The notes: generated by a model not told the origin, from the sequence alone. Shown: positions 24,241 through 33,207, counted from the stretch's first letter. The stretch is 64,000 bases of DNA from Lentisalinibacter sediminis (GCF_040706615.1 NZ_JAPDRF010000003.1:372001-436000), one strand, 5' to 3'. Translations and numbers: made by a program.

Positions 24241-25817
24241 TCGGCCTGTGGCTCCGAGGACGTCGTCGCCGCCTTCTTCTTTCGCTTGCTCTTCTTCCTG
24301 GCCGTCTTTCTCTTGGCGGGCTTCTTCCTGTCGGGCTTCTTCCTGTCGGGCTTTGGTGCCGTCGCCCCGCCAGCGCCCACCAGAGTCCTCGCCCGCTTGC
24401 CTGCGGTACCGATAGTCAGCGCCTTCAGCTCGTCGAAGGAGGCCTGCAGACACTCACAGTAGAAGGCGGGATCGGGCATCATCTCCCGGCAGGAGATGGC
24501 GCTCACGGTGATCTTGCCGTCGTAGCCGATGACCGGCTGGAACAATCCCACGCCGTGGACCACCGGTCCGAGGCCGTAATAGGCGACCATCTTCGTGCCC
24601 ATGGAGTACAGCGGATGATTGCTGATGGGCACGTTCGTGATGACGGTATTGAACACCGGCGGCAGGCGCTCGGCCATGTGCCAGCGGCCATAGGCCCTGG
24701 CCGCGAGCCCTGAAGTGGTCGTCGGCAGGAACTCCGCGAGTTCCATGCTGAGTTCCGGACCCGCCGTGCGCGTGAATCGCTTGGCCTCGTCGCTCGCCGC
24801 ATGCACGGCGCGCAGCCGCTCCAGCGGATCCTCGATGTCGCTGCCCACCGGCAGTCGCATGGCGCTGACCCGGTTGCCCTCCGCGCCGCGCTGCCGGTCG
24901 GAACGCACGCTCATCGGCGCCATCGCGATCAGCGACTCTCCGGGCAATTCGTCCTTCGCCTCGAGATATTTGCGCAGTGCGCCGCCGCAAACGCTGACGA
25001 TCACGTCGTTCACCGTGGCGCCTTCCACGAAGCCCTTGATACCGCGGATCTCGTCCAGCGCGAAGGTACGGGCGTCGAAGACACGGTGGGCCGAGACGTT
25101 GGCGTTGAAACGGGTACGGGGCACATGCCGGGGCAGGCTGAGGTCCCGCCGCACCAGGCCTGTGGCCAGCTTCGGCAGCGTCGGCGCGACGTGACGCACC
25201 AGCTTGCCGATCTTCAGCGGCGTGCGAGCCATGCCCGCAGCGCTGCGGGCCAGGAGTTCCACGTCGGTGGGTTCACGCTCCGCCGCCCAGGGCCGCGGCG
25301 GCGGCTCCGGCTGGTCGTGGGGCGTGAGGCTGTGGATCGCCGCGGCGATCTCGGCACCGGAGATGCCGTCGATGGCGGAGTGATGAATCTTGGTCACCAG
25401 ACCGAAGCTGCCCGGCGGGATGCCGTCGACGTTGTCCAGCCCTTCGATCACCCAGGCCTCCCACAGGGGGCGATTCAGGTCGAGCGGACGGGCGAGCAGC
25501 CGCGCGGTCAGGATGCAGAGCTGGCGCCAGTCGCCCGGTTTCGGCAAGGCGATGTGGCGCAGGTGAAATTCGAGATCGAATTCCGGATCCTCGATCCAGT
25601 AGGGACGCGCCAGGCCGAGAGGCACGTTCGCCAGCCGGCGCCGGAACGTCTTCGCCTTGTGCAGGCGCTCCTCGAAGAAGCGGATGATCTGCTTGAAGGT
25701 GACGTGGCCGCCGGCCGCTGTGGATTGGTCGTAGATGCAGAGACTGCCCACGTGCATGGGGGTGGCAGCCGTTTCGAGATAGAGGAACGAGGCGTCGAGG
25801 CCGGTCAGTTGCTGCAT
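24237..25817 (-). CDS. Wax ester synthase / diacylglycerol acyltransferase (WS/DGAT)
   Basis: The 526-aa protein starts at ATG 25817 (MQQLTGLDASFLYLETAATP) behind AAGGAGAC. It has the catalytic HHSAIDG near residue 143 and the C-terminal FNTVITNVPISNHPLYSMGT segment typical of WS/DGAT (PLW near RPLWEAWVIE is also present). It transfers acyl-CoA to fatty alcohols or diacylglycerol to make storage wax esters or triacylglycerol. Known members are about 450-480 aa; this one has a 40-residue Lys/Pro/Arg-rich tail built partly from a 15-bp repeat, which could be a nucleic-acid- or droplet-binding extension. No reductase gene lies nearby. Confidence 0.9.
   Translation of the reverse strand: MQQLTGLDASFLYLETAATPMHVGSLCIYDQSTAAGGHVTFKQIIRFFEERLHKAKTFRRRLANVPLGLARPYWIEDPEFDLEFHLRHIALPKPGDWRQLCILTARLLARPLDLNRPLWEAWVIEGLDNVDGIPPGSFGLVTKIHHSAIDGISGAEIAAAIHSLTPHDQPEPPPRPWAAEREPTDVELLARSAAGMARTPLKIGKLVRHVAPTLPKLATGLVRRDLSLPRHVPRTRFNANVSAHRVFDARTFALDEIRGIKGFVEGATVNDVIVSVCGGALRKYLEAKDELPGESLIAMAPMSVRSDRQRGAEGNRVSAMRLPVGSDIEDPLERLRAVHAASDEAKRFTRTAGPELSMELAEFLPTTTSGLAARAYGRWHMAERLPPVFNTVITNVPISNHPLYSMGTKMVAYYGLGPVVHGVGLFQPVIGYDGKITVSAISCREMMPDPAFYCECLQASFDELKALTIGTAGKRARTLVGAGGATAPKPDRKKPDRKKPAKRKTARKKSKRKKKAATTSSEPQAD
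24318..24352. repeat. 15-bp direct repeat at the 3' end of the WS/DGAT gene
   Basis: The unit gggcttcttcctgtc is repeated perfectly twice (24318-24332, 24333-24347) and continues partially. It encodes the repeated KKPDR of the basic tail. Confidence 0.85.
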
Positions 25818-25883
25818 GAAGTGTCTCCTTGCCCTGACCGGCAATATACACGATACGCCTGACGGGGCAGGACGCGGATGGCA

Positions 25884-25917
25884 GGAGACCGCGCCGCGCG
25901 GATGCGGCGCGGTCTCC
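25884..25917 (-). terminator. Strong hairpin after the ZnuD-like receptor gene
   Basis: A perfect 14-bp stem (ggagaccgcgccgc / gcggcgcggtctcc) with a 6-nt loop lies 9 bp past the stop at 25926. There is no T-run, so it may end or stabilise the transcript rather than act alone. It also lies upstream of the WS/DGAT start. Confidence 0.55.
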
Positions 25918-25925
25918 TCCGCCGG

Positions 25926-27977
25926 TCAGAAGCGCAGACGCGCGCCCGCGTGGAACGAGCGGCCCGGCAGCGGCGCATAGGGCGCCAGGAAGGAGGTGCT
26001 GCGCCGGGCCGCCTCGTCGAGCAGATTCGTGCCGCGGACGAAGAGGTCGAGCCGGGTCTCCTGCAGCGTCATGGCATAGATCGCGGACAGATCCACCATG
26101 GTGTAGCTGTCGGTCCGGAACGAGGAGATGTTGTCCTGCTCCGAATGCCAGAGGACGTCCAGGGAGGTGGTCAGAACATCGTTGCGCAGAGTGAGTCCCG
26201 TGCCGACGCGCATTGGCGGGATGCGCGGCAGGTAGCGGCCATCGTCCAACTCCGCGTAGACGAAGTCACCCAGCAGGTCTAGTTCGGCTTCGAAACCGCC
26301 GAGGCGGCCGAGCAAGAGCGTCGCCTCGGCCTCGACCCCGTAGAAGTCGGCGTCGGCCTGGGCATACTCCGCCACCGGCAGCCCGTCCTCTTCCGCGCCG
26401 GTCAGGTTCTGGAAGATGTAGTCCCCGATCCGGTTGTAGAAGACGTGGACGTCCCAGCGCAGACGCCCGCCACGGCCGGAGAGCCCGATGTCGTAGTTCA
26501 CCGAGACCTCCTTGTCGGGATCCGTGCCGAGTACCGCGAGACCGAGTTCAAACTGACCCGTTGCCAGATGGGGCCCGTTGGCATAGAGCTCTTCGGCTGC
26601 CGGCAGGCGTTCGGTGCGCGAGACGTTCAGCATCAGTGTGTAGTCGGGCGCGAGCTCGAAGTCGACGCCGGCGGCCAGCGAAACGGAGGTGTCGTCGAAA
26701 TCGGACGCCAGCTCGTTGTCGTGCTCCAGGAACTCCACGCGGCCGCCCAGGTGGGCGTGACCCCAGTCGTAGTCCCGCTCCTCCACCAGGAACAGGCCGA
26801 GAGACTCGGTCTTCGTCGGCGAGATGAACGCTTCCTCGCCCGCGGCGGAGAAATCCCGGTCGTCAAGCTGCAGGCCGAAGGCGCCCCGCCAGCCGGCGAT
26901 GGGCGCGTGGATGGCCTCCACCCTCGCCTGCCAGGCGTCGTTCTCGAACAGGGTGCCGATCTCGCCGGAGGGCTCGATCTCGGCGTGCTCGTAGTCGTTG
27001 ATGCCCCAGGAGAACTTGACCGCTTCGAAGTACTCGCCGTTCAGCGCGTATTCGCCGCGCACGTCGACACGCGACTGCTCCAGCTCGATGAACGGACCGC
27101 CCTCTTCCTCGCCGGCATGTTCCTCCTCGCCGTGCTCTTCCTCCCCATGCTCCTCTTCGTGCTCGTGGCTGTGGCCGGGCAGGCCGTAGGTCATGTCGGA
27201 ACCGCTCCAGGAGAAGCCGAGGAAGCCCCGCTCTCCCACCCAGGAGGCGCCGGCGGAGTAACCGTCGGACTCGGAGTAGCTGTTCGGCAGAATGCCGGAC
27301 ATCTCGTCTTCCTCCCGGTCGTCCGGATCGGCGGTGGCGTAGCCGTCGATCTCGACGTCGTCGGTCTCCCGCGTGTAGGCATCGAGGTGCCAGGCGAAGC
27401 TGCCGGCGCCGCCGTCCAGACGCCCGACGACGGCCCGCTCTTCGGCGGCCGTATCCGCCCGGGCCTCGACGGCGCCGGAGAGCGGCTCCTCGACAGGCCG
27501 ACGCGGTATGCGGTTGTCGATCACGTTCACGACACCGCCGGCCGCCGAATTGCCGTACAGCAGCGTCGTCGGGCCGCGGATGATCTCGATGGCCTCCGCC
27601 AGCAGCGGCTCGATGCTCACGGCATGGTCGGCACTGACGTCCGCCGCATCCAGCGACGAGATGCCGTCGGAGAGCATGATGACCTGGGAGCCGCCCAGGC
27701 CGCGAATGATGGGCCGGGACGATGCCGGCCCGAAGTAACTGGAACTCACGCCGGGCTGTGCGGCGAGGGTCTCGCCCAGGGTCGGCGCACGGTCGGTGAA
27801 CAGGTCGGCGCCCTTGAAGACGCTGGTGGGCTGCAGCACGTCGCCCAGGGGCGCCGCGGTTACCACGATCTCCTCGATCGTTTCCTCAGCCGCTTGGCCG
27901 GACACTTCCTGGGCCTGCAGGGCACCGGCACACAATAATGCTGCGGGCAGCGCCGCAGTCAGTTGCGAGATACGCAT
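25926..27977 (-). CDS. ZnuD-like TonB-dependent outer membrane receptor
   Basis: The 683-aa protein has a signal peptide (to about ALQAQ), a TonB-box region IEEIVVTAAPLG, a plug with GETLAAQPGVSSSYFGPASS RPIIRGLGG, and a terminal RSFHAGARLRF beta-strand ending in F. Between barrel strands is a His/Glu-rich loop (27104-27176, HSHEHEEEHGEEEHGEEEHA). This architecture with a His-rich loop is that of ZnuD zinc receptors, so zinc (or another divalent metal) uptake is likely. A small DUF2946-like gene lies directly upstream in the same direction. No Zur box was recognised by eye. Confidence 0.82.
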   Translation of the reverse strand: MRISQLTAALPAALLCAGALQAQEVSGQAAEETIEEIVVTAAPLGDVLQPTSVFKGADLFTDRAPTLGETLAAQPGVSSSYFGPASSRPIIRGLGGSQVIMLSDGISSLDAADVSADHAVSIEPLLAEAIEIIRGPTTLLYGNSAAGGVVNVIDNRIPRRPVEEPLSGAVEARADTAAEERAVVGRLDGGAGSFAWHLDAYTRETDDVEIDGYATADPDDREEDEMSGILPNSYSESDGYSAGASWVGERGFLGFSWSGSDMTYGLPGHSHEHEEEHGEEEHGEEEHAGEEEGGPFIELEQSRVDVRGEYALNGEYFEAVKFSWGINDYEHAEIEPSGEIGTLFENDAWQARVEAIHAPIAGWRGAFGLQLDDRDFSAAGEEAFISPTKTESLGLFLVEERDYDWGHAHLGGRVEFLEHDNELASDFDDTSVSLAAGVDFELAPDYTLMLNVSRTERLPAAEELYANGPHLATGQFELGLAVLGTDPDKEVSVNYDIGLSGRGGRLRWDVHVFYNRIGDYIFQNLTGAEEDGLPVAEYAQADADFYGVEAEATLLLGRLGGFEAELDLLGDFVYAELDDGRYLPRIPPMRVGTGLTLRNDVLTTSLDVLWHSEQDNISSFRTDSYTMVDLSAIYAMTLQETRLDLFVRGTNLLDEAARRSTSFLAPYAPLPGRSFHAGARLRF

Positions 27978-28068
27978 TTCTCATTCCTCTGATCGGATCA
28001 GCAGATGCCGTGCCGGCCTGTCGCTGGGCGACACGGCTGCGGTCGAGCAATAGTCGGTCGACTGACGA

Positions 28069-28356
28069 TCAGAGGTGGGGAGGTGCGCGGGCGTGACCGT
28101 GCCGGGGCGGGAAAACGCAATGCCCGGTCGCCACGGGGACGGTGACGGCGGGTGTCGCCGGCACCGCAGGCAGCTCGGCGGCCGCAGGCGACAGCCCGTG
28201 GGCGAGCCGATCGCCGCCGACGCAGACGTCGCACTGCTCGCCGACGCCGTGATCGGCGGCCGCGGCGTGACCGGCGACGGCAATCTGGCCGGCCAGAATC
28301 GCGACCAGCGCGATCGCCGTGCAGCGGGCCAGGAATCGTGTGCGCAGGCAGAGCAT
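28069..28356 (-). CDS. Small DUF2946-like exported protein
   Basis: This 95-aa protein starts MLCLRTRFLARCTAIALVAI with one hydrophobic N-terminal segment, then a C-x2-C motif (EQCDVCVGGDRL), a Pro/Ala-rich stretch and a His-containing C-terminus (CVFPPRHGHARAPPHL). Small proteins of this design (DUF2946 and related) are commonly found just upstream of metal-related TonB receptors. It may bind or sense copper or zinc in the periplasm, but this is inference from context and composition. It lies 91 bp before the ZnuD-like gene. Confidence 0.6.
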   Translation of the reverse strand: MLCLRTRFLARCTAIALVAILAGQIAVAGHAAAADHGVGEQCDVCVGGDRLAHGLSPAAAELPAVPATPAVTVPVATGHCVFPPRHGHARAPPHL

Positions 28357-28427
28357 CCGGATAGTCTAACGAATTTCCGGGCAGCGTGAAGACCCGTGAC
28401 AGATTTCCGGGAACGCCGAGCCGGCGT

Positions 28428-28874
28428 CTAGGGGAGCGTCTGGCGCAGAATCAGTATGGCGCCCGAGATCGCGACAAACGACACCACCAGCAGTGCCATC
28501 TCGATCATTGCCATCCGGAACTGCTCCGGCTTGCTCTGGATGTACTGGGAAGCCTCGGTCGTCAAGATCAGCATGCGTCGTACGCCGGCGATGAGCGCCA
28601 CGATGAGGAAGGGCTCGGCGACCAGCGCATGCTCGACGATGAACAGTCTGATCGTGTGGAGCAATTCCACGATCATCAGGACAAGCAGGAGCGAATCCAG
28701 CGCCCGCAGGGCGTCCTGGAGCGTCGCGCCTGTGCCGAGCGAGCGGACGAGCGCCGCGCCGGTCTTGAAGAGCAGGACCAGCGCAGTGGCTGCAAGGAGG
28801 GCGGCGGTCATCAGGTAGATGCCGTCCTCCGCGTAGGTGAGCAGTTCGGAGATACCCTGACCGCCGGTGGCCAT
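28428..28874 (-). CDS. PsiE-family membrane protein (phosphate-starvation-inducible type)
   Basis: The 148-aa protein from ATG 28874 has four hydrophobic segments and the PsiE-like core VELLHTIRLFIVEHALVAEP FLIVALIAGVRRMLI. An upstream in-frame start at 28922 exists, but AAGGTG precedes 28874. PsiE proteins are induced in phosphate and carbon starvation in Escherichia coli, with unknown biochemical role. No phosphate genes lie nearby. Confidence 0.72.
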   Translation of the reverse strand: MATGGQGISELLTYAEDGIYLMTAALLAATALVLLFKTGAALVRSLGTGATLQDALRALDSLLLVLMIVELLHTIRLFIVEHALVAEPFLIVALIAGVRRMLILTTEASQYIQSKPEQFRMAMIEMALLVVSFVAISGAILILRQTLP

Positions 28875-28958
28875 GCGCAACACCTTTCTGGGCGCGTCCC
28901 ACCTCCATGATACTCCCGGCACCCGCCTCTTTCACGGCTGTCAGACTGCAGAAGAATG

Positions 28959-28988
28959 CGGGTTTCCGGTCCGCGGACCGGAAACCCG
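28959..28988. repeat. 30-bp perfect palindrome between two minus-strand genes
   Basis: cgggtttccggtcc joined to its exact reverse complement around gc forms an uninterrupted palindrome between the stop of the gene at 29001 and the start of psiE. It could be a terminator stem (next bases CATTCTTCTG lack a T-run) or a dimeric protein-binding site. Confidence 0.75.
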
Positions 28989-29000
28989 ACACGCAGGCGA

Positions 29001-29456
29001 TCAGTTGCGGAAGTTGAGTTCCTGCAGCAGCGAGGAGCTCATGACCTCGCGGTACTCGGCGCGGTTACCGCTCTCCCCCTGCATCTGCTCGATGCTCTTC
29101 TTGCGCCAGGCCATGTATTCCTTCTGGCGCTGCTCGCCCTCGGCGCCCGTCGGTACGTCCTCCATGACGCGGATGAGGTAGATCGTCGGCTCGCCGCTGC
29201 GCTCGTACACATTGGCGAGGATCATATAGTCCTTGATCCAGCCCTTGGACTTGGAGAATTCCAGATTCTCCCGCCACTCGCTCGCGAGCCACTTGGCATA
29301 CTTGTAGCCGCCGCCATCCTTGATGTCGATCCCGGTCACTTCCCAGTAGTCCCCCGAGGTGAATGGCCACTCTTCGGCTGCCCAGGCGCCGGTGGCCATG
29401 GCCATGGACGAGGCGCAGAGCGCCGCTACGCAGATCGTTTTTCTCATCGTTCTCAT
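29001..29456 (-). CDS. Secreted protein of unknown function
   Basis: This 151-aa protein starts at ATG 29456 (MRTMRKTICVAALCASSMAM) behind GGGAGAG, with a Sec signal peptide ending near GAWAA. The mature part (about 125 aa) is rich in Trp, Tyr, Glu and Lys with no Cys and ends RAEYREVMSSSLLQELNFRN. I recognise no family. It lies downstream of the DUF6607 gene in the same orientation, with a possible extended -10 (TGCTATTTT at 29504-29512, minus strand) and two small gttgc/gcaac hairpins in the gap. Confidence 0.7.
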   Translation of the reverse strand: MRTMRKTICVAALCASSMAMATGAWAAEEWPFTSGDYWEVTGIDIKDGGGYKYAKWLASEWRENLEFSKSKGWIKDYMILANVYERSGEPTIYLIRVMEDVPTGAEGEQRQKEYMAWRKKSIEQMQGESGNRAEYREVMSSSLLQELNFRN

Positions 29457-29564
29457 CGTTTCTCTCCCTTGGAGCGGGCAGGTATCGCCCGCTTGCCGGT
29501 CGGAAAATAGCACAGGTTGCATCGGCAACGGTTGCGAAATCAGCAACGGCTCTGCCGGCCGCGC

Positions 29565-30752
29565 TCAGTCCGCGCCGCGCGGCATCCCGGTATCGTCGAC
29601 GTAACGATCCAGCACGGCATCGATCTTCACGCGCGCGGCGTCGGCATCGAAGTCGTCGGCGGAGGTGCCGTCCGCCAGCGAGAACATGGTCATGACCAGG
29701 CTGCGGCCGTCCGCCCGCTTCGCGACGCGGACACTCTCGTGCCGCCGGAAAATCTCGCCCCAGGCGGCCCGCACCTGGCGCCAGAACGGGGCCGTACGCT
29801 GCCAGTAGCGCTCGCCGGCGGACCAGTCGTAATCCGCTACGCGCTGGTAGCGATTGACGCCGGTCTCACGGGCCAGGATATCTGCGGGAACCATGCCGTC
29901 CCCCTCCGCCTCGAGCACGACCTTGCGGTTGTCCTCTTCATGTACCCAGCCGTCCGGGAGGACGGTGTGCCGGTTGGTGCCGATCAGAACGTCATAGTCG
30001 TCGCGCACACTGAACTCGCGACGGGGCAGCGGGCGCCAGGTCTCGGCGCTCTCCCAGATCGAATAGCTGTCCGTATGCACCCAGTCGCCGAATGACTCGT
30101 AGCGTGGCGAGTCGTCCACCTGGTAGACCGCCTGGGTCCAGCGGCCCTCCACCGCTTTGTCGTCGAGACGCACTTGCCGCCAGCGCCGGTCGCCTGCGTA
30201 GACGTGCATGACCGTGTCTTCGTAACGCCAGTCCTGACGCCAGTGCTTGATGACCATTGGCTCGGACAGCGAACCGTCCTCCTGCCTGAACACCATGACC
30301 ATGATGTGCTGCAGGCTGATGAAGTCCGGCTCGTCGGCGACAACGTAGATGTACTCCGTGCCCCAGGAGCGGAACGGGCGCGCGGGCTCGAAGCCGGCGG
30401 AGAATCCCACCGTCTCCAGAAAATCAAAGCTGGCCCGGTAGGGGCCGGCCATCGCGAGTATGGCGCGTCGGTCCCGTTCTTTCTTGTCCACGCCGTCCTC
30501 GCGCAGCCGACGCCAGGCGGCGCTCGGCGTCGTGTCCACGGTGACTTCCGGGCCCTCGGTGGTGCCACCGCGAGGCGCCATGTCGCTGGTACCGATGAAC
30601 GGCCAGCCGAAGATGTAGCGTTCGCCACCCCCGTCCTTCGGCTTGCCGGCCTCCGCCGCGGTGGCCGCGGCCGGGCCGGCGAGGACAGCCAGCGCCAGCA
30701 CTGCTGCCAGTTGGGCTATGACCCGTTCCTTCCTTCGCATCGTCTTATCCAT
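29565..30752 (-). CDS. Secreted DUF6607-family protein
   Basis: The protein is 395 aa from ATG 30752; a later ATG at 30740 is also possible. It has a signal peptide (to about AATAAEAG) and the motifs HWRQDWRYEDTVMHVYAGDR RWRQV, EGRWTQAVYQVDDSPRYES and WVHEEDNRKVV, which match the DUF6607 family as I know it. Members are periplasmic or outer-surface proteins, often near TonB-type uptake genes; function is unknown. It is 108 bp upstream of the secreted 151-aa protein. Confidence 0.68.
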   Translation of the reverse strand: MDKTMRRKERVIAQLAAVLALAVLAGPAAATAAEAGKPKDGGGERYIFGWPFIGTSDMAPRGGTTEGPEVTVDTTPSAAWRRLREDGVDKKERDRRAILAMAGPYRASFDFLETVGFSAGFEPARPFRSWGTEYIYVVADEPDFISLQHIMVMVFRQEDGSLSEPMVIKHWRQDWRYEDTVMHVYAGDRRWRQVRLDDKAVEGRWTQAVYQVDDSPRYESFGDWVHTDSYSIWESAETWRPLPRREFSVRDDYDVLIGTNRHTVLPDGWVHEEDNRKVVLEAEGDGMVPADILARETGVNRYQRVADYDWSAGERYWQRTAPFWRQVRAAWGEIFRRHESVRVAKRADGRSLVMTMFSLADGTSADDFDADAARVKIDAVLDRYVDDTGMPRGAD

Positions 30753-30854
30753 GGCACCGGAGAATAACATCGGGCCCGATCGGCCCGCCGGGCGCAGTAC
30801 GCCGCAACCTCGACACGGCCGCTACAAAGATCACCGGCAGGCGCACCGTCCGCC

Positions 30855-30873
30855 TCACTGCCGTGGGCAGTGA
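30855..30873. repeat. Small inverted repeat between the CoxL and DUF6607 genes
   Basis: TCACTGCC-GTG-GGCAGTGA, a perfect 8-bp stem just past the CoxL stop. No T-run follows on either strand. Confidence 0.6.
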
Positions 30874-30879
30874 CGCGGG

Positions 30880-33207
30880 TCAGGCGGCTGGCCGCGCCTT
30901 GCGCATCGCGCGCCAGACCTTCATGGGCGTAAGGGGCATATCGAGATGCTCGATACCGTAAGGCGCCAGGGCATCGATCACCGCGTTCACCAGGGCCGGC
31001 GGCGCACCGACGGTGCCGGCCTCTCCCGCCCCCTTCACGCCCAGCGGATTGCGCGGCGACGGCACCTCCGTGTAATGGAAATCAATGCCGGGCAGCCGGT
31101 CGGCGCGAGGCATCGTGTAGTCCATGAACGTGGCGGTCTGCAGCTGCCCCGTGTCGTGGTCGTAGACGGCCTCCTCGAACAGGGCCTGGCCGAGCCCCTG
31201 GGCGATGCCGCCCATGATCTGTCCTTCCAGGATCAGCGGGTTGATCACGTTGCCGATGTCGTCCTCCACCGTGTAGCGCAGGATCTCGATCATGCCGGTC
31301 TCCGGATCCACTTCGAGCTCGCAGACGTGGCAGCCGTTCGGGAAAGTGCCGGCCTCGGGCGTGAAATGCTCGCTGGAGGCGAGCCCGGGCTGGACGTCGT
31401 CCGGCCGCGCCCCGTCGTCGAAGGAGGCCCTGGCGACCTCCGGCAGCGCCACCGTGCGGTCCGTGCCGACGATGCGGTAGTTGCCTTCCTCGAACTCGAT
31501 GTCCTCGGCGTCCGCCTCCAGCAGCCCCGCCGCGATCTTCTTGCCCGACTCGACCACGGTCTCCACCGTGCGCGTCAGCGCCGAGCCACCGATCGCCATG
31601 GACCGTGAACCGCCGGTGCCCTGGCCCGTGGGGATGGTCCGGGTGTCGCCCTGCAGCACGCGGATGCGCGCGAGCGGCACGCCGAGTCCCGCAGCCACCA
31701 TCTGTCCGTAGCTGGTCTCGTGGCCCTGGCCGGTGGACTGGGTGCCCATGAGCACGGTCACCGTGCCGTCCTGCTCGAAGCGCACGTGAGTGTCCTCGCC
31801 GCCCATGGCCGAGCAAATCTCGACGTAATAGCTGAGCCCCATGCCCCGCAGCAGGCCCTTCGCCTCCGAGGCCTTGCGTCGCTCGTCGAAGCCCGCGCGG
31901 TCGGCACGCTCCAGCGCGCTATCCAGCAAATGCGCGTATTCGCCCGAGTCGTACACCTGCCCCGTCACGGTCTTGTACGGGAAGGCCGCGGGCGGAATGA
32001 AATTGCGCCGCCGGATGTCGGCGGGATCGAAGTCGAGTTCACGGGCCGCCTTGTCCACCAGGCGCTCGACCAGGTAGATGGCCTCGGGGCGCCCGGCGCC
32101 CCGGTAGGCATCCACCGGGACGGTGTTCGTCACGGCGAGGCGGATCTCCGCGCAAGCCGCCGGGATGGCATAGGCGCCGGTGAGCATAACGGCGCCGAAC
32201 CACGGGATGAACGCGCCCGCCTGGGAGGTGTAGGCGCCGACATTGCCGTCGGTCCGCACCCGCATGGCGAGGAAACGACCCTCGCCGTCCAGCGCGAGTT
32301 CCGCGCGAGATATCTGGTCACGGCCGTGCAGGTCGGAGAGAAAGCTCTCGGAGCGCTCCGCCAGCCACTTCACCGGCCGGCCGAGGTCCTTCGCCGCATG
32401 CAGCGCGGCCACGGTCTCGCACTGCAGGAACATCTTCAGGCCGAAACCGCCGCCCACGTCCGGCGAGACGACGTGCAGCCGCTCCTGCGAGATCCCCGTC
32501 GCCGCCGCCACGTGCTTGCGCAGGTTGTGCACGCCCTGGCAGCCCTGGTACAGCGTGTAGACATCCTCACCGCCGTCGTAAACGGCCACGCAACCCCGCG
32601 GCTCCATGGCCGTCGGCGCAAGCCGGTTGTTGACGAGTTCGAGTTCGACCACGTGTTCGGCGCCGGCGAACGCCTCGTCGGTGGCCGGCGCGTCGCCGTG
32701 AGTCATGATGCCGAGCAGGTTGCCGTCCACGTCGTCGTGCACCCGCGGCGCGCCGTCGGCCAGCGCATCGGCCAGGTCGGTGACGGCCGGTAGTTCGTCG
32801 ACGTCGAACAGGATCAGGTCGGCCGCGTCTTTGGCCGCCGCGAGAGTCTCCGCCACGATGGCGACGACGGGTTCACCGACATAACGAACCACCTCACGCG
32901 CGAGCGGCGGCTGCTGCAGCGCGGCATGCCCGGGGTGCCCGTCGCTCTTCGGCACCGCAGATCCCGGCAGGTCGCCGAAGCCCGCATCCGCGAGGTCCTC
33001 GGCGGTATAGACTCCCAGCACGCCCGGCGCCTCGCGCGCCTCGTCCAGGTCGAGTTCGCTGATGACGCCATGGGGAAAAGGCGAGCGCAGGAAATACAAC
33101 ACGGCCGCATCCGCGGGCGCCACGTCGTCCAGATAGCGGCCGGTACCGGTGAGGAAACGCTGGTCCTCGACACGCCTGATCGCTTGTCCCGTGCCGAACT
33201 TGCCCAT
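30880..33207 (-). CDS. Xanthine dehydrogenase-family molybdenum hydroxylase, large subunit (CoxL form II-like)
   Basis: The 775-aa protein starts at ATG 33207 (MGKFGTGQAIRRVEDQRFLT) with the N-terminal Ald_Xan_dh_C domain (GRYLDDVAPADAAVLYFLRS PFPH), then the molybdopterin-binding domain with VSPDVGGGFGLKMF, DAYRGAGRPEAIYLVER (the AYRGAGR type rather than the CO-dehydrogenase AYRCSFR) and the catalytic Glu in NPLGVKGAGEAGTVGAPPAL. It should hydroxylate a small carbonyl, aldehyde or heterocycle, not CO. The FeS and FAD subunits normally encoded alongside are missing, so it either pairs with distant subunits or acts alone. Chosen start follows the usual first residues of the family. Confidence 0.9.
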   Translation of the reverse strand: MGKFGTGQAIRRVEDQRFLTGTGRYLDDVAPADAAVLYFLRSPFPHGVISELDLDEAREAPGVLGVYTAEDLADAGFGDLPGSAVPKSDGHPGHAALQQPPLAREVVRYVGEPVVAIVAETLAAAKDAADLILFDVDELPAVTDLADALADGAPRVHDDVDGNLLGIMTHGDAPATDEAFAGAEHVVELELVNNRLAPTAMEPRGCVAVYDGGEDVYTLYQGCQGVHNLRKHVAAATGISQERLHVVSPDVGGGFGLKMFLQCETVAALHAAKDLGRPVKWLAERSESFLSDLHGRDQISRAELALDGEGRFLAMRVRTDGNVGAYTSQAGAFIPWFGAVMLTGAYAIPAACAEIRLAVTNTVPVDAYRGAGRPEAIYLVERLVDKAARELDFDPADIRRRNFIPPAAFPYKTVTGQVYDSGEYAHLLDSALERADRAGFDERRKASEAKGLLRGMGLSYYVEICSAMGGEDTHVRFEQDGTVTVLMGTQSTGQGHETSYGQMVAAGLGVPLARIRVLQGDTRTIPTGQGTGGSRSMAIGGSALTRTVETVVESGKKIAAGLLEADAEDIEFEEGNYRIVGTDRTVALPEVARASFDDGARPDDVQPGLASSEHFTPEAGTFPNGCHVCELEVDPETGMIEILRYTVEDDIGNVINPLILEGQIMGGIAQGLGQALFEEAVYDHDTGQLQTATFMDYTMPRADRLPGIDFHYTEVPSPRNPLGVKGAGEAGTVGAPPALVNAVIDALAPYGIEHLDMPLTPMKVWRAMRKARPAA

